Source of the DNA: Clostridiales bacterium | GTDB lineage: Bacteria; Bacillota; Clostridia; Christensenellales; Borkfalkiaceae | Reading direction: 5' to 3' | DNA: 64,000 bases | NCBI GenBank assembly: GCA_015055615.1 | Contig: SVHT01000001.1 | Location: forward strand, 62,001-126,000 | Shown: piece by piece, positions 26,643 to 36,357 of the stretch | Layout of the letters: each line of letters opens with the position of its first letter | Numbering within the stretch: the stretch's first letter is position 1 | The notes under the pieces: generated by a model | What the model saw: only the letters and a program-made list of their open reading frames with translations | What the model was told of the DNA's origin: nothing | The model's database searches: none | Program-made: the position numbers and the translations under genes

Positions 26643-27680
26643 ATGAAACTGAAAAAATATGAGGGAAACCCTATTTTAAAACCCAACCCCGAAAATCAAT
26701 GGGAAGAAAGATGCGTTCTTAACCCTGCGGTTATTTACGACGATAAAAACGAAGAATTCGTCATGCTGTACCGCGCGGCGGGCAACGACGTTCGTCACCA
26801 AATCAAGCTCGGTTTGGCAACCAGTAAAGACGGCGTCAACTTCGTCCGTCAAAGCGATAAACCCGCGTTTGAGGCAGGGCACTGCGAGCCCGACGGTGGG
26901 TGTGTAGAGGACCCTCGCCTTATGAAAATCGGCGATATGTATTATATGACGTATGCGGCGCGTGCGTATGCTCCTGGGCAATATTGGCTCGTGGAATACG
27001 TCGAAGGCGTTTCCAAAGCGCCTACGTATATGGACGAAACGGACGTTTGCGGTGAGGAATTGCCCGCGTTTGCCAAGGACAATATCACCGTAACCTATCT
27101 TGCGGCAACGAAAGATTTCAAAGTGTTCAAAAAATTCGGTCGTATTACGGAAGCGACGGTGGACGATAGGGACGTGTATTTGTTCCCCGAAAAAATCAAC
27201 GGTAAATACGTTATGGTATCCCGTCCGAAATTCAAAAATGCGGGCGTAAAAATGCCGTCTATTTGGATTTCGTTCGGCGATGACCTTATCGAATATGGCA
27301 AGCCCGAGCTCCTTATGACGGGCGAACAATGGTGGGAAACCCAGCGTATGGGTGGCGGTACGCCTCCTATCAAGACGGACAAGGGTTGGTTTATGCTTTA
27401 TCACGGTGTAGACGACAAGGGTGTGTACCGTGTCGGCGCGGTTATGATGGACCTCAACGATCCCAGAAAGATTATCGCGCGTACAAAGGATTTCCTTATG
27501 GAACCCGAACACGATTACGAAACCTGCGGTATTTACGAAGGTTGCGTATTCCCGACGGGCACGGTAGTTAAGGACGGAACGCTGTACGTTTATTACGGCA
27601 CGGCGGATACGTACATTGGGTTAGCAACGGCAGATTTTAACGAGCTCGTCAATTACTTGATGACGGAATGTAAGATTTGA
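26643..27680 (+). CDS. Glycoside hydrolase family 130 (mannoside phosphorylase type)
   Basis: A 345-residue five-bladed beta-propeller enzyme of GH130. Members mostly cleave beta-mannosides with phosphate to give mannose 1-phosphate; some are hydrolases. Seen are NPAVIYDD near the N terminus, GGCVEDPRL with the likely acid in the D of EDPR, and the GGGTPPI...YHGVDDKGVYRVG blade that shapes the phosphate site. No signal peptide, so cytosolic. It heads an operon with a GH29 protein and an MFS transporter, suggesting uptake of a short oligosaccharide that is broken down inside the cell. Confidence 0.88.
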   Translation: MKLKKYEGNPILKPNPENQWEERCVLNPAVIYDDKNEEFVMLYRAAGNDVRHQIKLGLATSKDGVNFVRQSDKPAFEAGHCEPDGGCVEDPRLMKIGDMYYMTYAARAYAPGQYWLVEYVEGVSKAPTYMDETDVCGEELPAFAKDNITVTYLAATKDFKVFKKFGRITEATVDDRDVYLFPEKINGKYVMVSRPKFKNAGVKMPSIWISFGDDLIEYGKPELLMTGEQWWETQRMGGGTPPIKTDKGWFMLYHGVDDKGVYRVGAVMMDLNDPRKIIARTKDFLMEPEHDYETCGIYEGCVFPTGTVVKDGTLYVYYGTADTYIGLATADFNELVNYLMTECKI

Positions 27681-27704
27681 TTTACGTTTTAGGGGAGAAG
27701 AAAA

Positions 27705-28907
27705 ATGCGTTCTTATCAATACATAGCAGATTTTGAAAAACTTGGTTTTGGCTTGTTTGTGCACTTTGGACTTTACAGCGTGCAAGGGCAAGGGGAATGG
27801 TATCTTACGGCAAACCCCAATGCCGATAAAGAAAATTACAATAAACACCCGCAAAGATTTAACGTGGCGAAAAATTGGGCGAGAGATTTGGTTTCGACGG
27901 CGAAAAAGGCGGGCTGTAAATATATTACGCTCACAACCCGTCACCACGACGGTTTCTCGCTGTACGACACCTGCGGGCTGAACGATTTTGACGCGCCCCA
28001 TTCGGCGTGTAAACGTGATTTGGTGCGTGAATTTGTTGACGAGTGTAACAAGCAAGGGATTGTACCTTTCTTCTATCATACGTTGCTTGATTGGCATCAC
28101 CCCGATTATTATAATAATTTCGATTCGTATATCGATTATTTGATTAAGAGTGTGGAAATTCTTTGCACAAACTACGGCAAAATCGGTGGTTTGTGGTTTG
28201 ACGGTTTCTGGGATAAACCCAATGCGAATTGGCAATTCGACCGCTTATACGGAACGATTAGAAAGCATCAGCCCGACGCAATGATTATCAACAATACGGG
28301 GCTTAGCGCGCTTGGTAAGGTTAGCCATCCCGAAATCGACAGCGTTACCTTTGAACGCGGTAATCCTTGCTTTGTGGATAATTCCGACCGACCGAGAGCG
28401 GGGGAAATGTGCGAAGTTATTTGCGACCATTGGGGATATGCGAAAAACGATATTTGCTTCAAATCCATGAAACAACTCTTAAATACGTTGATTACTTGCC
28501 GAAAGTTTAACTGCAATTTACTCCTCAATGCTGGTCCTCGCGCAAACGGTCTGCTTACGCCCATTGATAAGCAGCTTTTGGAAAGCATGGGCAAATGGAT
28601 TAAAACGAACAAGAATTTCATTTACAACGCAAAATCTTGTGACGTTACGGCGGAAAATGCAATCGTTATGAAGGACGACAAATATTATTATGCCATTATC
28701 ACCGACGTGCCCATGGGCGCAGATCCCAACGTTGCAAAGGAAAGAGAAAGCAGGTTGGTTACCGTGGATACGCATAAGAAACTCAAAGGCGCAATTTGGT
28801 TGGATTCGGGCGAAAAGGTTGAGCTTGAAAGCAAAAATTCCTTTGTTCCGAGGGCATTTACCTATGGTACTAGTTTATCTATTAGAGTGGCGAGGTTTAC
28901 TCTTTAA
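27705..28907 (+). CDS. GH29 alpha-L-fucosidase family protein
   Basis: A 400-residue GH29 (beta/alpha)8 enzyme without a signal peptide. Typical blocks are FGLFVHFGLYS, the TTRHHDGFSLYD segment, FFYHTLLDWHHPDY, and GGLWFDGF with the nucleophile at Asp166. The C-terminal beta domain is short. Cytosolic location with GH130 and an MFS permease fits final trimming of an imported fucosylated oligosaccharide. GH29 also contains members with other specificities, so alpha-L-fucose is likely but not proven. Confidence 0.87.
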   Translation: MRSYQYIADFEKLGFGLFVHFGLYSVQGQGEWYLTANPNADKENYNKHPQRFNVAKNWARDLVSTAKKAGCKYITLTTRHHDGFSLYDTCGLNDFDAPHSACKRDLVREFVDECNKQGIVPFFYHTLLDWHHPDYYNNFDSYIDYLIKSVEILCTNYGKIGGLWFDGFWDKPNANWQFDRLYGTIRKHQPDAMIINNTGLSALGKVSHPEIDSVTFERGNPCFVDNSDRPRAGEMCEVICDHWGYAKNDICFKSMKQLLNTLITCRKFNCNLLLNAGPRANGLLTPIDKQLLESMGKWIKTNKNFIYNAKSCDVTAENAIVMKDDKYYYAIITDVPMGADPNVAKERESRLVTVDTHKKLKGAIWLDSGEKVELESKNSFVPRAFTYGTSLSIRVARFTL

Positions 28908-28915
28908 AGAAGGCT

Positions 28916-30184
28916 ATGCAGAACGATAAACGCGTAAAATACGCTTGTTATACAGTCAATATTTCAATGGCAATCGTGGGGAATTTATCCCCACTTTTGT
29001 TCATTACGTTTCAAGGCTTGTACGGTATTTCGTACACGCTGTTGGGGCTTTTGGTGCTGATTAACTTTTCTACACAGCTTTTTGTGGATTTAATTTTTTC
29101 GTTTTTCTCGCACCGCTTTAATATCCACGCAGCGGTAAAGGCGACGCCGATTTTGACGATTATCGGGTTGTCAGTTTACGCGCTGTTCCCGTTTGTTTTT
29201 GAAAACCACGTGTACGTGGGTTTGGTCATCGGTACGGTTATCTTTTCCGCAGCGAGTGGCTTTAGCGAAGTATTAATCAGTCCAGTAATTGCGGCTTTGC
29301 CCGCCAAAAATCCCGAACACGAAATGAGTAAGTTGCACTCTATCTACGCGTGGGGCGTTGTAGGGGTGGTCCTGTTTGCGACGGTCTTTTTGCTTGTATT
29401 TGGCAAAGTGGCTTGGCAATGGATGACGCTGATTTTGCTGATAGTTCCTATTCTTTCCGCCGTGCTGTTTTTCAGCGCAAAATTGCCCAAATTAGAAACG
29501 CCCGAGCGAATGTCGGGGGCATTGCAATTCCTTAAAAAGAAACAGCTTTGGGTTTGCTTTTTTGCGATTTTCTTGGGTGGCGCGGCAGAATGTACTATGG
29601 CGCAATGGTGTTCGGGGTATCTTGAACAAGCGCTCGGCATCAAGAAGGTGTGGGGGGACGTATTCGGTGTAGCCGTCTTTTCTATGACGCTAGGTATCGG
29701 GCGTTCTCTGTATGCAAAAATCGGCAAAAATATCGGTAAAGTTCTTTGTCTTGGCGGAATTGGCGCAACTCTTTGTTACGCGACGGCGATCGTGTCGCCC
29801 TATGCGGTATTGGGATTGGTGGCTTGCGCGTTGACAGGCTTTTGCGTGTCGATGCTTTGGCCGGGTAGCTTGGTTGTTGCGTCGGACAGATTTCCGATTG
29901 GCGGGGTGTTTATTTACGCAATGATGGCGGCTGGCGGCGATTTTGGCGCGGCAGTAGCTCCGCAAATGGTCGGGGTAATCACGGACAGCGTATCGGGTAA
30001 GGCTTGGGCTTTACAGTTTGCGACAAAATTAGGCATGACGGGGGAACAGCTCGGCATGAAAATCGGCATGCTTGTAGGCATGATGGTATCGCTGATTGCC
30101 ATTTTTGTATATTTATATATATGGAAAACGCAAAAACGATACACGGCGAAAATTGAAAATCCGATTGAAAAGGAATTGAATTAA
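28916..30184 (+). CDS. MFS transporter, probably for the oligosaccharide used by GH130/GH29
   Basis: A 422-residue membrane protein with 12 hydrophobic segments and the MFS two-half layout. It begins 8 bp after the GH29 stop, so it is in the same operon. The overall pattern recalls FucP/sugar permeases. Substrate inferred from context only: a fucosylated or mannosylated oligosaccharide or its sugar product. Confidence 0.82.
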   Translation: MQNDKRVKYACYTVNISMAIVGNLSPLLFITFQGLYGISYTLLGLLVLINFSTQLFVDLIFSFFSHRFNIHAAVKATPILTIIGLSVYALFPFVFENHVYVGLVIGTVIFSAASGFSEVLISPVIAALPAKNPEHEMSKLHSIYAWGVVGVVLFATVFLLVFGKVAWQWMTLILLIVPILSAVLFFSAKLPKLETPERMSGALQFLKKKQLWVCFFAIFLGGAAECTMAQWCSGYLEQALGIKKVWGDVFGVAVFSMTLGIGRSLYAKIGKNIGKVLCLGGIGATLCYATAIVSPYAVLGLVACALTGFCVSMLWPGSLVVASDRFPIGGVFIYAMMAAGGDFGAAVAPQMVGVITDSVSGKAWALQFATKLGMTGEQLGMKIGMLVGMMVSLIAIFVYLYIWKTQKRYTAKIENPIEKELN

Positions 30185-30251
30185 CGCATAAAAGCGGTGT
30201 GTTCAAATCTCAAAAGCTTAGTTTGAGAAAATTAGAAAGGGAGGTTGCGTT

Positions 30252-30977
30252 ATGGATTGCGAACGACGGAAGGCGTTGGTTGAAAAATATATAACCATTG
30301 TTTTAAACCTTTTGATTGCTATTTTTGCAGGGATGGGTTTTATCTTGTCTTGTTGCTTTGCCCGCAGGGACGGATATTCGCATTGGTCGACAAGACCGTT
30401 GTATTTTACACAGCAATCTAATATATGGATTGGCGTCACGTCGCTGATTTTTGCAATCTTTTTATTGCGGAAAAACGTAACGCAAAAGCAATGGATGGTG
30501 ATAAGCGTTTTTAAATACGTTTTTACCGTCGCAATTACCGTCACGGGCGTCATCTTCTGTTCAATTCTCGCGCCTTTTGCCGATTATAACGTTTGGACGT
30601 TTGCGAGCGTTTTGACGCACGTCGTTGTCCCCGTGTTATCCGTGGTTGACTTTTTTATCAACAAATCGATTGTCAAGTTCAATAAGAAATTTGTTTGGTG
30701 CAGTTTTATTCCGCTGGTTTATTACCTTATTTTTGCCAGCGTTTTAGGCGCTTTTAACGTGGATTTTGGTAGGGGAGAGCCTTATCCCTACTTTTTCTTA
30801 AATTTCCACTCGGAAGTGGGGTTGTTCGGGTTTATAGCGAAGTGGCCTCCGCAAATCGGTTCCTTTTATTGGTTTGTCTTCTTTGGTGGCTATATATTCC
30901 TATTGGGTTTTGTTTACTATAAGATTCACGCGAATTTGTGCAAACGAAGAAAAAAGGAATTTGATTGCAACAATTAA
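30252..30977 (+). CDS. Six-TM membrane protein, Pr6Pr-like
   Basis: A 241-residue protein with about six hydrophobic segments. The block YFTQQSNIWIGV after TM1 resembles the Pr6Pr / FAR-17a-like family whose function in bacteria is not known. ATG 30252 follows GGGAGG. It ends just before a bidirectional terminator. It may or may not belong to the preceding sugar operon (67 bp gap, no clear promoter). Confidence 0.7.
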   Translation: MDCERRKALVEKYITIVLNLLIAIFAGMGFILSCCFARRDGYSHWSTRPLYFTQQSNIWIGVTSLIFAIFLLRKNVTQKQWMVISVFKYVFTVAITVTGVIFCSILAPFADYNVWTFASVLTHVVVPVLSVVDFFINKSIVKFNKKFVWCSFIPLVYYLIFASVLGAFNVDFGRGEPYPYFFLNFHSEVGLFGFIAKWPPQIGSFYWFVFFGGYIFLLGFVYYKIHANLCKRRKKEFDCNN

Positions 30978-30983
30978 AAAGAT

Positions 30984-31015
30984 AAAAAACGACGGTTTAT
31001 TGACCGTCGTTTTTT
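30984..31015. terminator. Bidirectional terminator between the Pr6Pr-like gene and tRNA-Arg
   Basis: Perfect 13-bp stem AAAAAACGACGGT / ACCGTCGTTTTTT serves the plus-strand gene and, read in reverse, the tRNA. Confidence 0.93.
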
Positions 31016-31089
31016 GGTACCCCCAACAGGAATCGAACCTGTAATTGCCCCTTAGGAGGGGGCTGTTATATCCATTTAACTATGAAGGC
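31015..31089 (-). tRNA. tRNA-Arg, anticodon CCT
   Basis: Minus strand. Anticodon stem GCCCC/GGGGC with loop CTCCTAA gives CCT, reading AGG. D stem GTTA/TAAC, T stem ACAGG/CCTGT, discriminator A and encoded CCA. The acceptor GCCTTCA/TGGGGGT has three G-U pairs including position 1-72, which is unusual. Confidence 0.92.
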
Positions 31090-31119
31090 ATATCTAGTCG
31101 TTTTACAATGATATACTGT

Positions 31120-31148
31120 ATTATACTCCATTTTTTTATAAATTGCAA
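31120..31148 (-). promoter_or_regulatory. Promoter of tRNA-Arg
   Basis: On the minus strand TTGCAA, 17-bp spacer, TATAAT, 30 bp before the tRNA. The intergenic stretch 31149-31298 is AT-rich with nothing else I can name. Confidence 0.8.
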
Positions 31149-31298
31149 TTATTTTTCACGTTCTTTATAAAAACGAAAAAAGTGCTAATATTATAAGATT
31201 GGCTTATGGCAACCATAACAAAAATTTATTTTTTAGATGTTTCTTATAAAAAATACCAATATTTTTATGACTTTTTCTTAAAAATGCCCGTTAAACTC

Positions 31299-32743
<1,445 letters not shown>

Positions 32744-32915
32744 TTCCGCATACCGAGAGAGAGTATTAAAAGAAAAAATGTCAACTTATGAAAATAGAGA
32801 AAAGGATTCGGTTTTTTATCGGGTCTTTTTCTTTTTTTTGTCCGATTGCGAAGTATCAAAATTTTCCATTTGGGCATACTCTGTTTAGTGAATAAAAGCA
32901 AAGGAGTATCTGCCC

Positions 32916-34193
32916 ATGAATCCATTTCAAGAAAAACCGATGCCTATAGAAAAGGCGTTGCAAAATTGGAAAGAACTGTACCCGCAAGCGTACGATAAGC
33001 GCGAAATCGACCCGTATACCAAGACGAGAATTATTCTGATGAACGGAACGGAATTCGAATCGAATTGGTTTTCGCATCAGCTAGCGCGGCATACCGACGA
33101 CAACGACTTGCGCCGAGATATAGCGCTCACGCGTGAAATTGAAAAGCAACAGCAATTACAAATTTCGCTGTTAAAACCCGCCAACGAGACGATTTTGGAA
33201 CATACGATATCGTACGAACAGTTGGCGGTCGATTTGACGGCAGAGCTTGCAAAACGTGAATTGGATTGCAACGTAAAAACGGCGCTTGATTTTGCGCTTT
33301 TAGAAGATTTTGACCATTTGTATCGGTATGCAAACTTATTAGAAATGGACCAAGGCATTGCCGCCGAGTGGTTGGTTGGTCGATATACCGAGATTATGCC
33401 CGGACGGCCGACGATTGCCCATCACCGCTATCCTATGGATAACGTACGTCGCAATATCAACGCAAAAGAATCGGATACGCAAACGGTACTTGCGACCATG
33501 ATTATTACCGCTGCGGAACAGCAAACGATGAACTACTATATGAACGTGACGAATTTTGCTTGCAACGATATGGCGCGTAAGCTGTATCAAGAAATCGCGC
33601 TCGTGGAAGAGGAGCACGTTACGCAGTACGAATCGCTGATGGACCCTAACGCAACGTGGCTGGAAATGCTGCTTTGGCACGAGTATTGCGAGTGTTATTT
33701 GTATTGGTCGTGCTATAAGACGGAAACGGATCCGTACGTGAAAGGTCTTTGGGAAATGTATTTGTCCTTCGAGATTTCGCACCTGCATAAAGCGGCGGAA
33801 CTCCTTAAAAAATACGAAAAGAAAGATTGGGAAGAGGTCATCAAGGACCCGAAATTTCCAAAGCCCTTGTCCTTGCACGAAAATATCGATTACGTGCGGA
33901 AGATTTTGGGGGAAACGGTGCAGTATACGTCCAAGCGCGAGGAATACGTGCGCGTGAGAGATTTGCCTGAAAATGCCGACTTTTTCCGTTTCCAAAAGAC
34001 GATTCAGCCCACGGCACAGATGACGCCGTCGCATAATGTGATAGAGAAGTTTATTTGTAAGCGCGGAGCGGATTATCGATACCAAGTGGCGCCCTCGCCC
34101 GTACCCGAACTTCGTAACCGTCGGGAAGATAATACCTCGGTAGGTCGGAAACCGAACGCGGCGGAGTCTACAGACTTTTTCTGCAATAAATAA
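32916..34193 (+). CDS. Ferritin-like (di-iron type) protein of unknown function
   Basis: A 425-residue soluble helical protein. EEHVTQYES, EYCECYLYWS and FEISHLHKAAE have the spacing of ExxH iron ligands in ferritin-like four-helix bundles, and an earlier helix pair (ISYEQLAVDLTAELAKRE, EDFDHLYRYAN) may complete them. The length is more than twice that of a simple ferritin, so an extra N-terminal part of about 120 residues and a C-terminal tail are present. No signal peptide. ATG 32916 follows AAAGGAG. Role unknown; rubrerythrin-like oxygen defence or a metabolic oxidase are possibilities. Confidence 0.65.
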   Translation: MNPFQEKPMPIEKALQNWKELYPQAYDKREIDPYTKTRIILMNGTEFESNWFSHQLARHTDDNDLRRDIALTREIEKQQQLQISLLKPANETILEHTISYEQLAVDLTAELAKRELDCNVKTALDFALLEDFDHLYRYANLLEMDQGIAAEWLVGRYTEIMPGRPTIAHHRYPMDNVRRNINAKESDTQTVLATMIITAAEQQTMNYYMNVTNFACNDMARKLYQEIALVEEEHVTQYESLMDPNATWLEMLLWHEYCECYLYWSCYKTETDPYVKGLWEMYLSFEISHLHKAAELLKKYEKKDWEEVIKDPKFPKPLSLHENIDYVRKILGETVQYTSKREEYVRVRDLPENADFFRFQKTIQPTAQMTPSHNVIEKFICKRGADYRYQVAPSPVPELRNRREDNTSVGRKPNAAESTDFFCNK

Positions 34194-34201
34194 AGCGTAG
34201 C

Positions 34202-34237
34202 AAAACGGCGCCTTTTCGTAAAAGGGGGCGCCGTTTT
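34202..34237 (+). terminator. Terminator after the ferritin-like gene
   Basis: Stem AAAACGGCGCC / GGCGCCGTTTT, 8 bp after the stop. Confidence 0.9.
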
Positions 34238-34287
34238 ACGTGTGATAAAAAATTTTCAGTTTTCGATAAAAAAGCATAAAAAAATAA

Positions 34288-34316
34288 TTGACAAAGTTTT
34301 TGAAATGCTATATAAT
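34288..34316 (+). promoter_or_regulatory. Consensus promoter of tRNA-Ala
   Basis: TTGACA, 17-bp spacer, TATAAT, 12 bp before the tRNA. Confidence 0.93.
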
Positions 34317-34327
34317 GAAAAAGCTTT

Positions 34328-34403
34328 GGGGATATGGCTCAGTTGGTAGAGCGCCTCGTTCGCAACGAGGAGGCCAGCGGTTCGAATCCGCTTATCTCCA
34401 CCA
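34328..34403 (+). tRNA. tRNA-Ala, anticodon CGC
   Basis: Acceptor GGGGATA/TATCTCC, discriminator A, encoded CCA (34401-34403). Anticodon stem CCTCG/CGAGG with loop TTCGCAA gives CGC, reading GCG, the most used class of Ala codon here. T arm AGCGG-TTCGAAT-CCGCT. Its T arm and 3' end are partly copied in the element at 34441-34575. Confidence 0.96.
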
Positions 34404-34441
34404 AAAAATAAAGACAGGTCTTGTGCCTGTCTTTATTTTTT
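34403..34441 (+). terminator. Terminator of tRNA-Ala
   Basis: Perfect 16-bp stem AAAAAATAAAGACAGG / CCTGTCTTTATTTTTT with a 7-nt loop. Confidence 0.95.
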
Positions 34442-34575
34442 GTCGATAACCGAAAGAACCGCTGAGGTGTCAGCGGTTCGCGCGAGCAACGACCGAAAAC
34501 GAACGCTTACATAAAAAAATGAAACTTGTCGGCGTTGCGACGCTCTCGCCATAGGCGAGAATCCGCTTATCTAAC
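34441..34575 (+). ncRNA. tRNA-Ala-derived structured element (putative)
   Basis: Directly after the tRNA-Ala terminator. It contains CAGCGGTTCG (34471-34480) and GAATCCGCTTATCT (34559-34572), which together are the T arm and acceptor 3' strand of tRNA-Ala, split in the T loop by about 78 bases. A 10-bp hairpin (GAACCGCTGA/TCAGCGGTTC, 34456-34479), a long stem using GCAACG/CGTTGC, and TCTCGCC-ATA-GGCGAGA (34544-34560) fill the insert. The insert starts with the same TTCGCGCGAG (34477-34486) and shares GACGCTCTC with the Glu elements. The 5' part GATAACCG can pair in part with CGCTTATC. The CCA end is lost. Confidence 0.5.
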
Positions 34576-34611
34576 ACAAGCGCATGCCGTAGTGCATTTC
34601 ATTATTTTGGC

Positions 34612-34640
34612 TTGATTTTTTAATCTGTCTATGCTATAAT
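34612..34640 (+). promoter_or_regulatory. Promoter of the AT-rich acetyltransferase-like gene
   Basis: TTGATT, 17-bp spacer, TATAAT, 16 bp before the start codon. Confidence 0.8.
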
Positions 34641-34656
34641 TTTTTTGAGGTATATT

Positions 34657-35157
34657 ATGGATTTTATCGTATATAATCAATCTATAAAACGAAACGATTT
34701 TTTATTAGACTATATTTTTAACACGCTGAAAGAAAATTTATCTTTTATATACGGCGAAGATATGATAAATACTGAAAGCCGTCAAAATTGGATAAATAAC
34801 AATCTCTTGAATATAGATATATATTGGCGTATGGTTATAGCTTATAATGAAGATAAGCCTTGTGGGTTTTTAATATATACAATTCAAGATGACTGTTTTA
34901 TAGTCAATGATATTGAAATCAATAAGGAATACAGAATAAATCCTGTTCTTTTGCGTGGCTTATTCTTGAATGCCTTTGTACTCGAAAAAGGAAAATGGAA
35001 TACATTAAGAGGCTATATCAATCATAAAAATACTGTATCAAAAAAGAATTTCTTAAGGTTAGCAACTGAAATTGTAGAAACTGAACGCGGAATTTCGTTT
35101 ACGATAACCAAAGAAGAAATTAAAAATAGATTTTTCATAAAATCTGGTTCGATTTAG
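34657..35157 (+). CDS. GNAT-like protein, AT-rich and probably acquired
   Basis: A 166-residue protein. The order of a short helix pair, a strand WRMVIAYNEDKPCGFLIY, a strand FIVNDIEINKEYR and a helix resembles the GNAT acetyltransferase core, though the acetyl-CoA loop is not clear. Base composition is far more AT-rich than the surrounding genes, with many ATA and AAA codons, which suggests recent transfer. ATG 34657 follows GAGG; an upstream in-frame TTG at 34645 has no site. It lies between the tRNA-Ala-derived element and a copy of the tRNA-Ala tail at 35168. Confidence 0.55.
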   Translation: MDFIVYNQSIKRNDFLLDYIFNTLKENLSFIYGEDMINTESRQNWINNNLLNIDIYWRMVIAYNEDKPCGFLIYTIQDDCFIVNDIEINKEYRINPVLLRGLFLNAFVLEKGKWNTLRGYINHKNTVSKKNFLRLATEIVETERGISFTITKEEIKNRFFIKSGSI

Positions 35158-35167
35158 GTTACACTCG

Positions 35168-35178
35168 CTCCACCAAAA
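35168..35178 (+). repeat. 11-bp copy of the tRNA-Ala 3' end
   Basis: CTCCACCAAAA is identical to 34396-34406, the tRNA-Ala 3' end with CCA and flank. It could be the right border of an insertion at the tRNA, but 11 bp is short. The rest of 35158-35288 shows nothing else. Confidence 0.4.
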
Positions 35179-35288
35179 TGGACATAACCTTACTCGCCGT
35201 TTGAGTTTGTCTTTAATCGTTTATAAATAAACAGAAAGGTGTACTTTTCGTTTTTCTACACATACTGCAAAAAAGGACGGTGACGATT

Positions 35289-36290
35289 ATGATTAAAATC
35301 GCTTTTTTCGATACCAAACCGTATGACAAGGACGCTTTTGAAAAAGCGCTTGCCAATCGTAAAAATGCGGATTTGGAATTCCATTATTTTGAAACGAAAT
35401 TAAACAAAGACACGGTGGACCTTGCCAAAGGCTTTGACGGCGTTTGCGTTTTTGTAAACGATACGGTCGATAGCGCGGTGGTAGAGCGTTTGCACGCTTT
35501 GGGGGTAAAACTCATTGCCTTGCGTTGCGCGGGCTTTAACAACGTGGACCGCAAAAAAGCTGCGGGGAAACTGCGTATCGTGCGTGTGCCCGCCTATTCG
35601 CCCTATGCGGTTGCAGAGCACGCTATGGCGCTTTTGTTGACCTCTATTCGCCGTACGCACAAGGCGTATATCCGCACGAAAGATTTCAATTTCAGCCTTT
35701 CGGGCTTGACGGGCTTTGATTTGCACGGCAAGACGGTGGGCGTTATCGGAACGGGGCGTATCGGGCGTGTATTCGTCGATATTTGCCGCGGTTTCGGTAT
35801 GAAAGTCTTGGCGTATGATAAATACCCCGCGCCCGATTTCGAGCGTGAAAACGTGCAATACGTGAGCTTGGACGAGCTCTTTGAAAAGAGCGACGTAATA
35901 TCCCTGCATTGTCCGTTGGCGGAGGACAGCTATCATATTATTGACGAAAAGGCGATTGAAAAGTGTAAGCGCGGCGTGGTAATTATCAATACTTCGCGTG
36001 GTGCGTTGGTGGACGCGGAGGCGCTACTTGGCGGTATCAAGGCGAGGAAAGTCGGCGCGGCGTGTTTGGACGTGTACGAGGAGGAAGGGGATTTCTTCTT
36101 TGAAGATTTTTCGGGACATATCGTAGACGACGACGTGTTGGCGCGGCTTATATCCATGCCCAACGTGTTGGTGACTTCCCATCAAGCTTTTTTGACGGAA
36201 GAGGCGCTGTCCAACATAGCGGAAACGACGGTGCAAAATATCGTGGAAATTCTCCAAACGGGCACTTGCGAAAACGAGTTGACCTTATAA
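35289..36290 (+). CDS. ldhA: D-lactate dehydrogenase (D-2-hydroxyacid dehydrogenase family)
   Basis: A 333-residue NAD-dependent enzyme that reduces pyruvate to D-lactate in the cytosol. RCAGFNNVD is the lactate-type substrate segment, GTGRIGR the Rossmann loop, NTSRGALVD carries the catalytic Arg, and VTSHQAFLTEEAL the catalytic His. These features and the overall match to fermentative LdhA enzymes favour lactate over other 2-hydroxyacids. ATG 35289 was chosen over GTG 35280, which sits too close to AAGGA. Confidence 0.9.
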   Translation: MIKIAFFDTKPYDKDAFEKALANRKNADLEFHYFETKLNKDTVDLAKGFDGVCVFVNDTVDSAVVERLHALGVKLIALRCAGFNNVDRKKAAGKLRIVRVPAYSPYAVAEHAMALLLTSIRRTHKAYIRTKDFNFSLSGLTGFDLHGKTVGVIGTGRIGRVFVDICRGFGMKVLAYDKYPAPDFERENVQYVSLDELFEKSDVISLHCPLAEDSYHIIDEKAIEKCKRGVVIINTSRGALVDAEALLGGIKARKVGAACLDVYEEEGDFFFEDFSGHIVDDDVLARLISMPNVLVTSHQAFLTEEALSNIAETTVQNIVEILQTGTCENELTL

Positions 36291-36309
36291 AAACACAACG
36301 ACACAAAAA

Positions 36310-36349
36310 ATACGGCGCATCCGATAAAGGGACGCGCCGTATAATTTTT
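36310..36349. terminator. Bidirectional terminator between D-lactate dehydrogenase and the FNT gene
   Basis: Stem ATACGGCGC / GCGCCGTAT with T runs on both strands. Confidence 0.9.
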
Positions 36350-36357
36350 ATGTGCCA

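Noticed and set aside
31015-31089. tRNA-Arg as a pseudogene
   Set aside because: All arms can pair, the loop and CCA are intact, and it has its own promoter and terminator; only the wobble-rich acceptor is odd.
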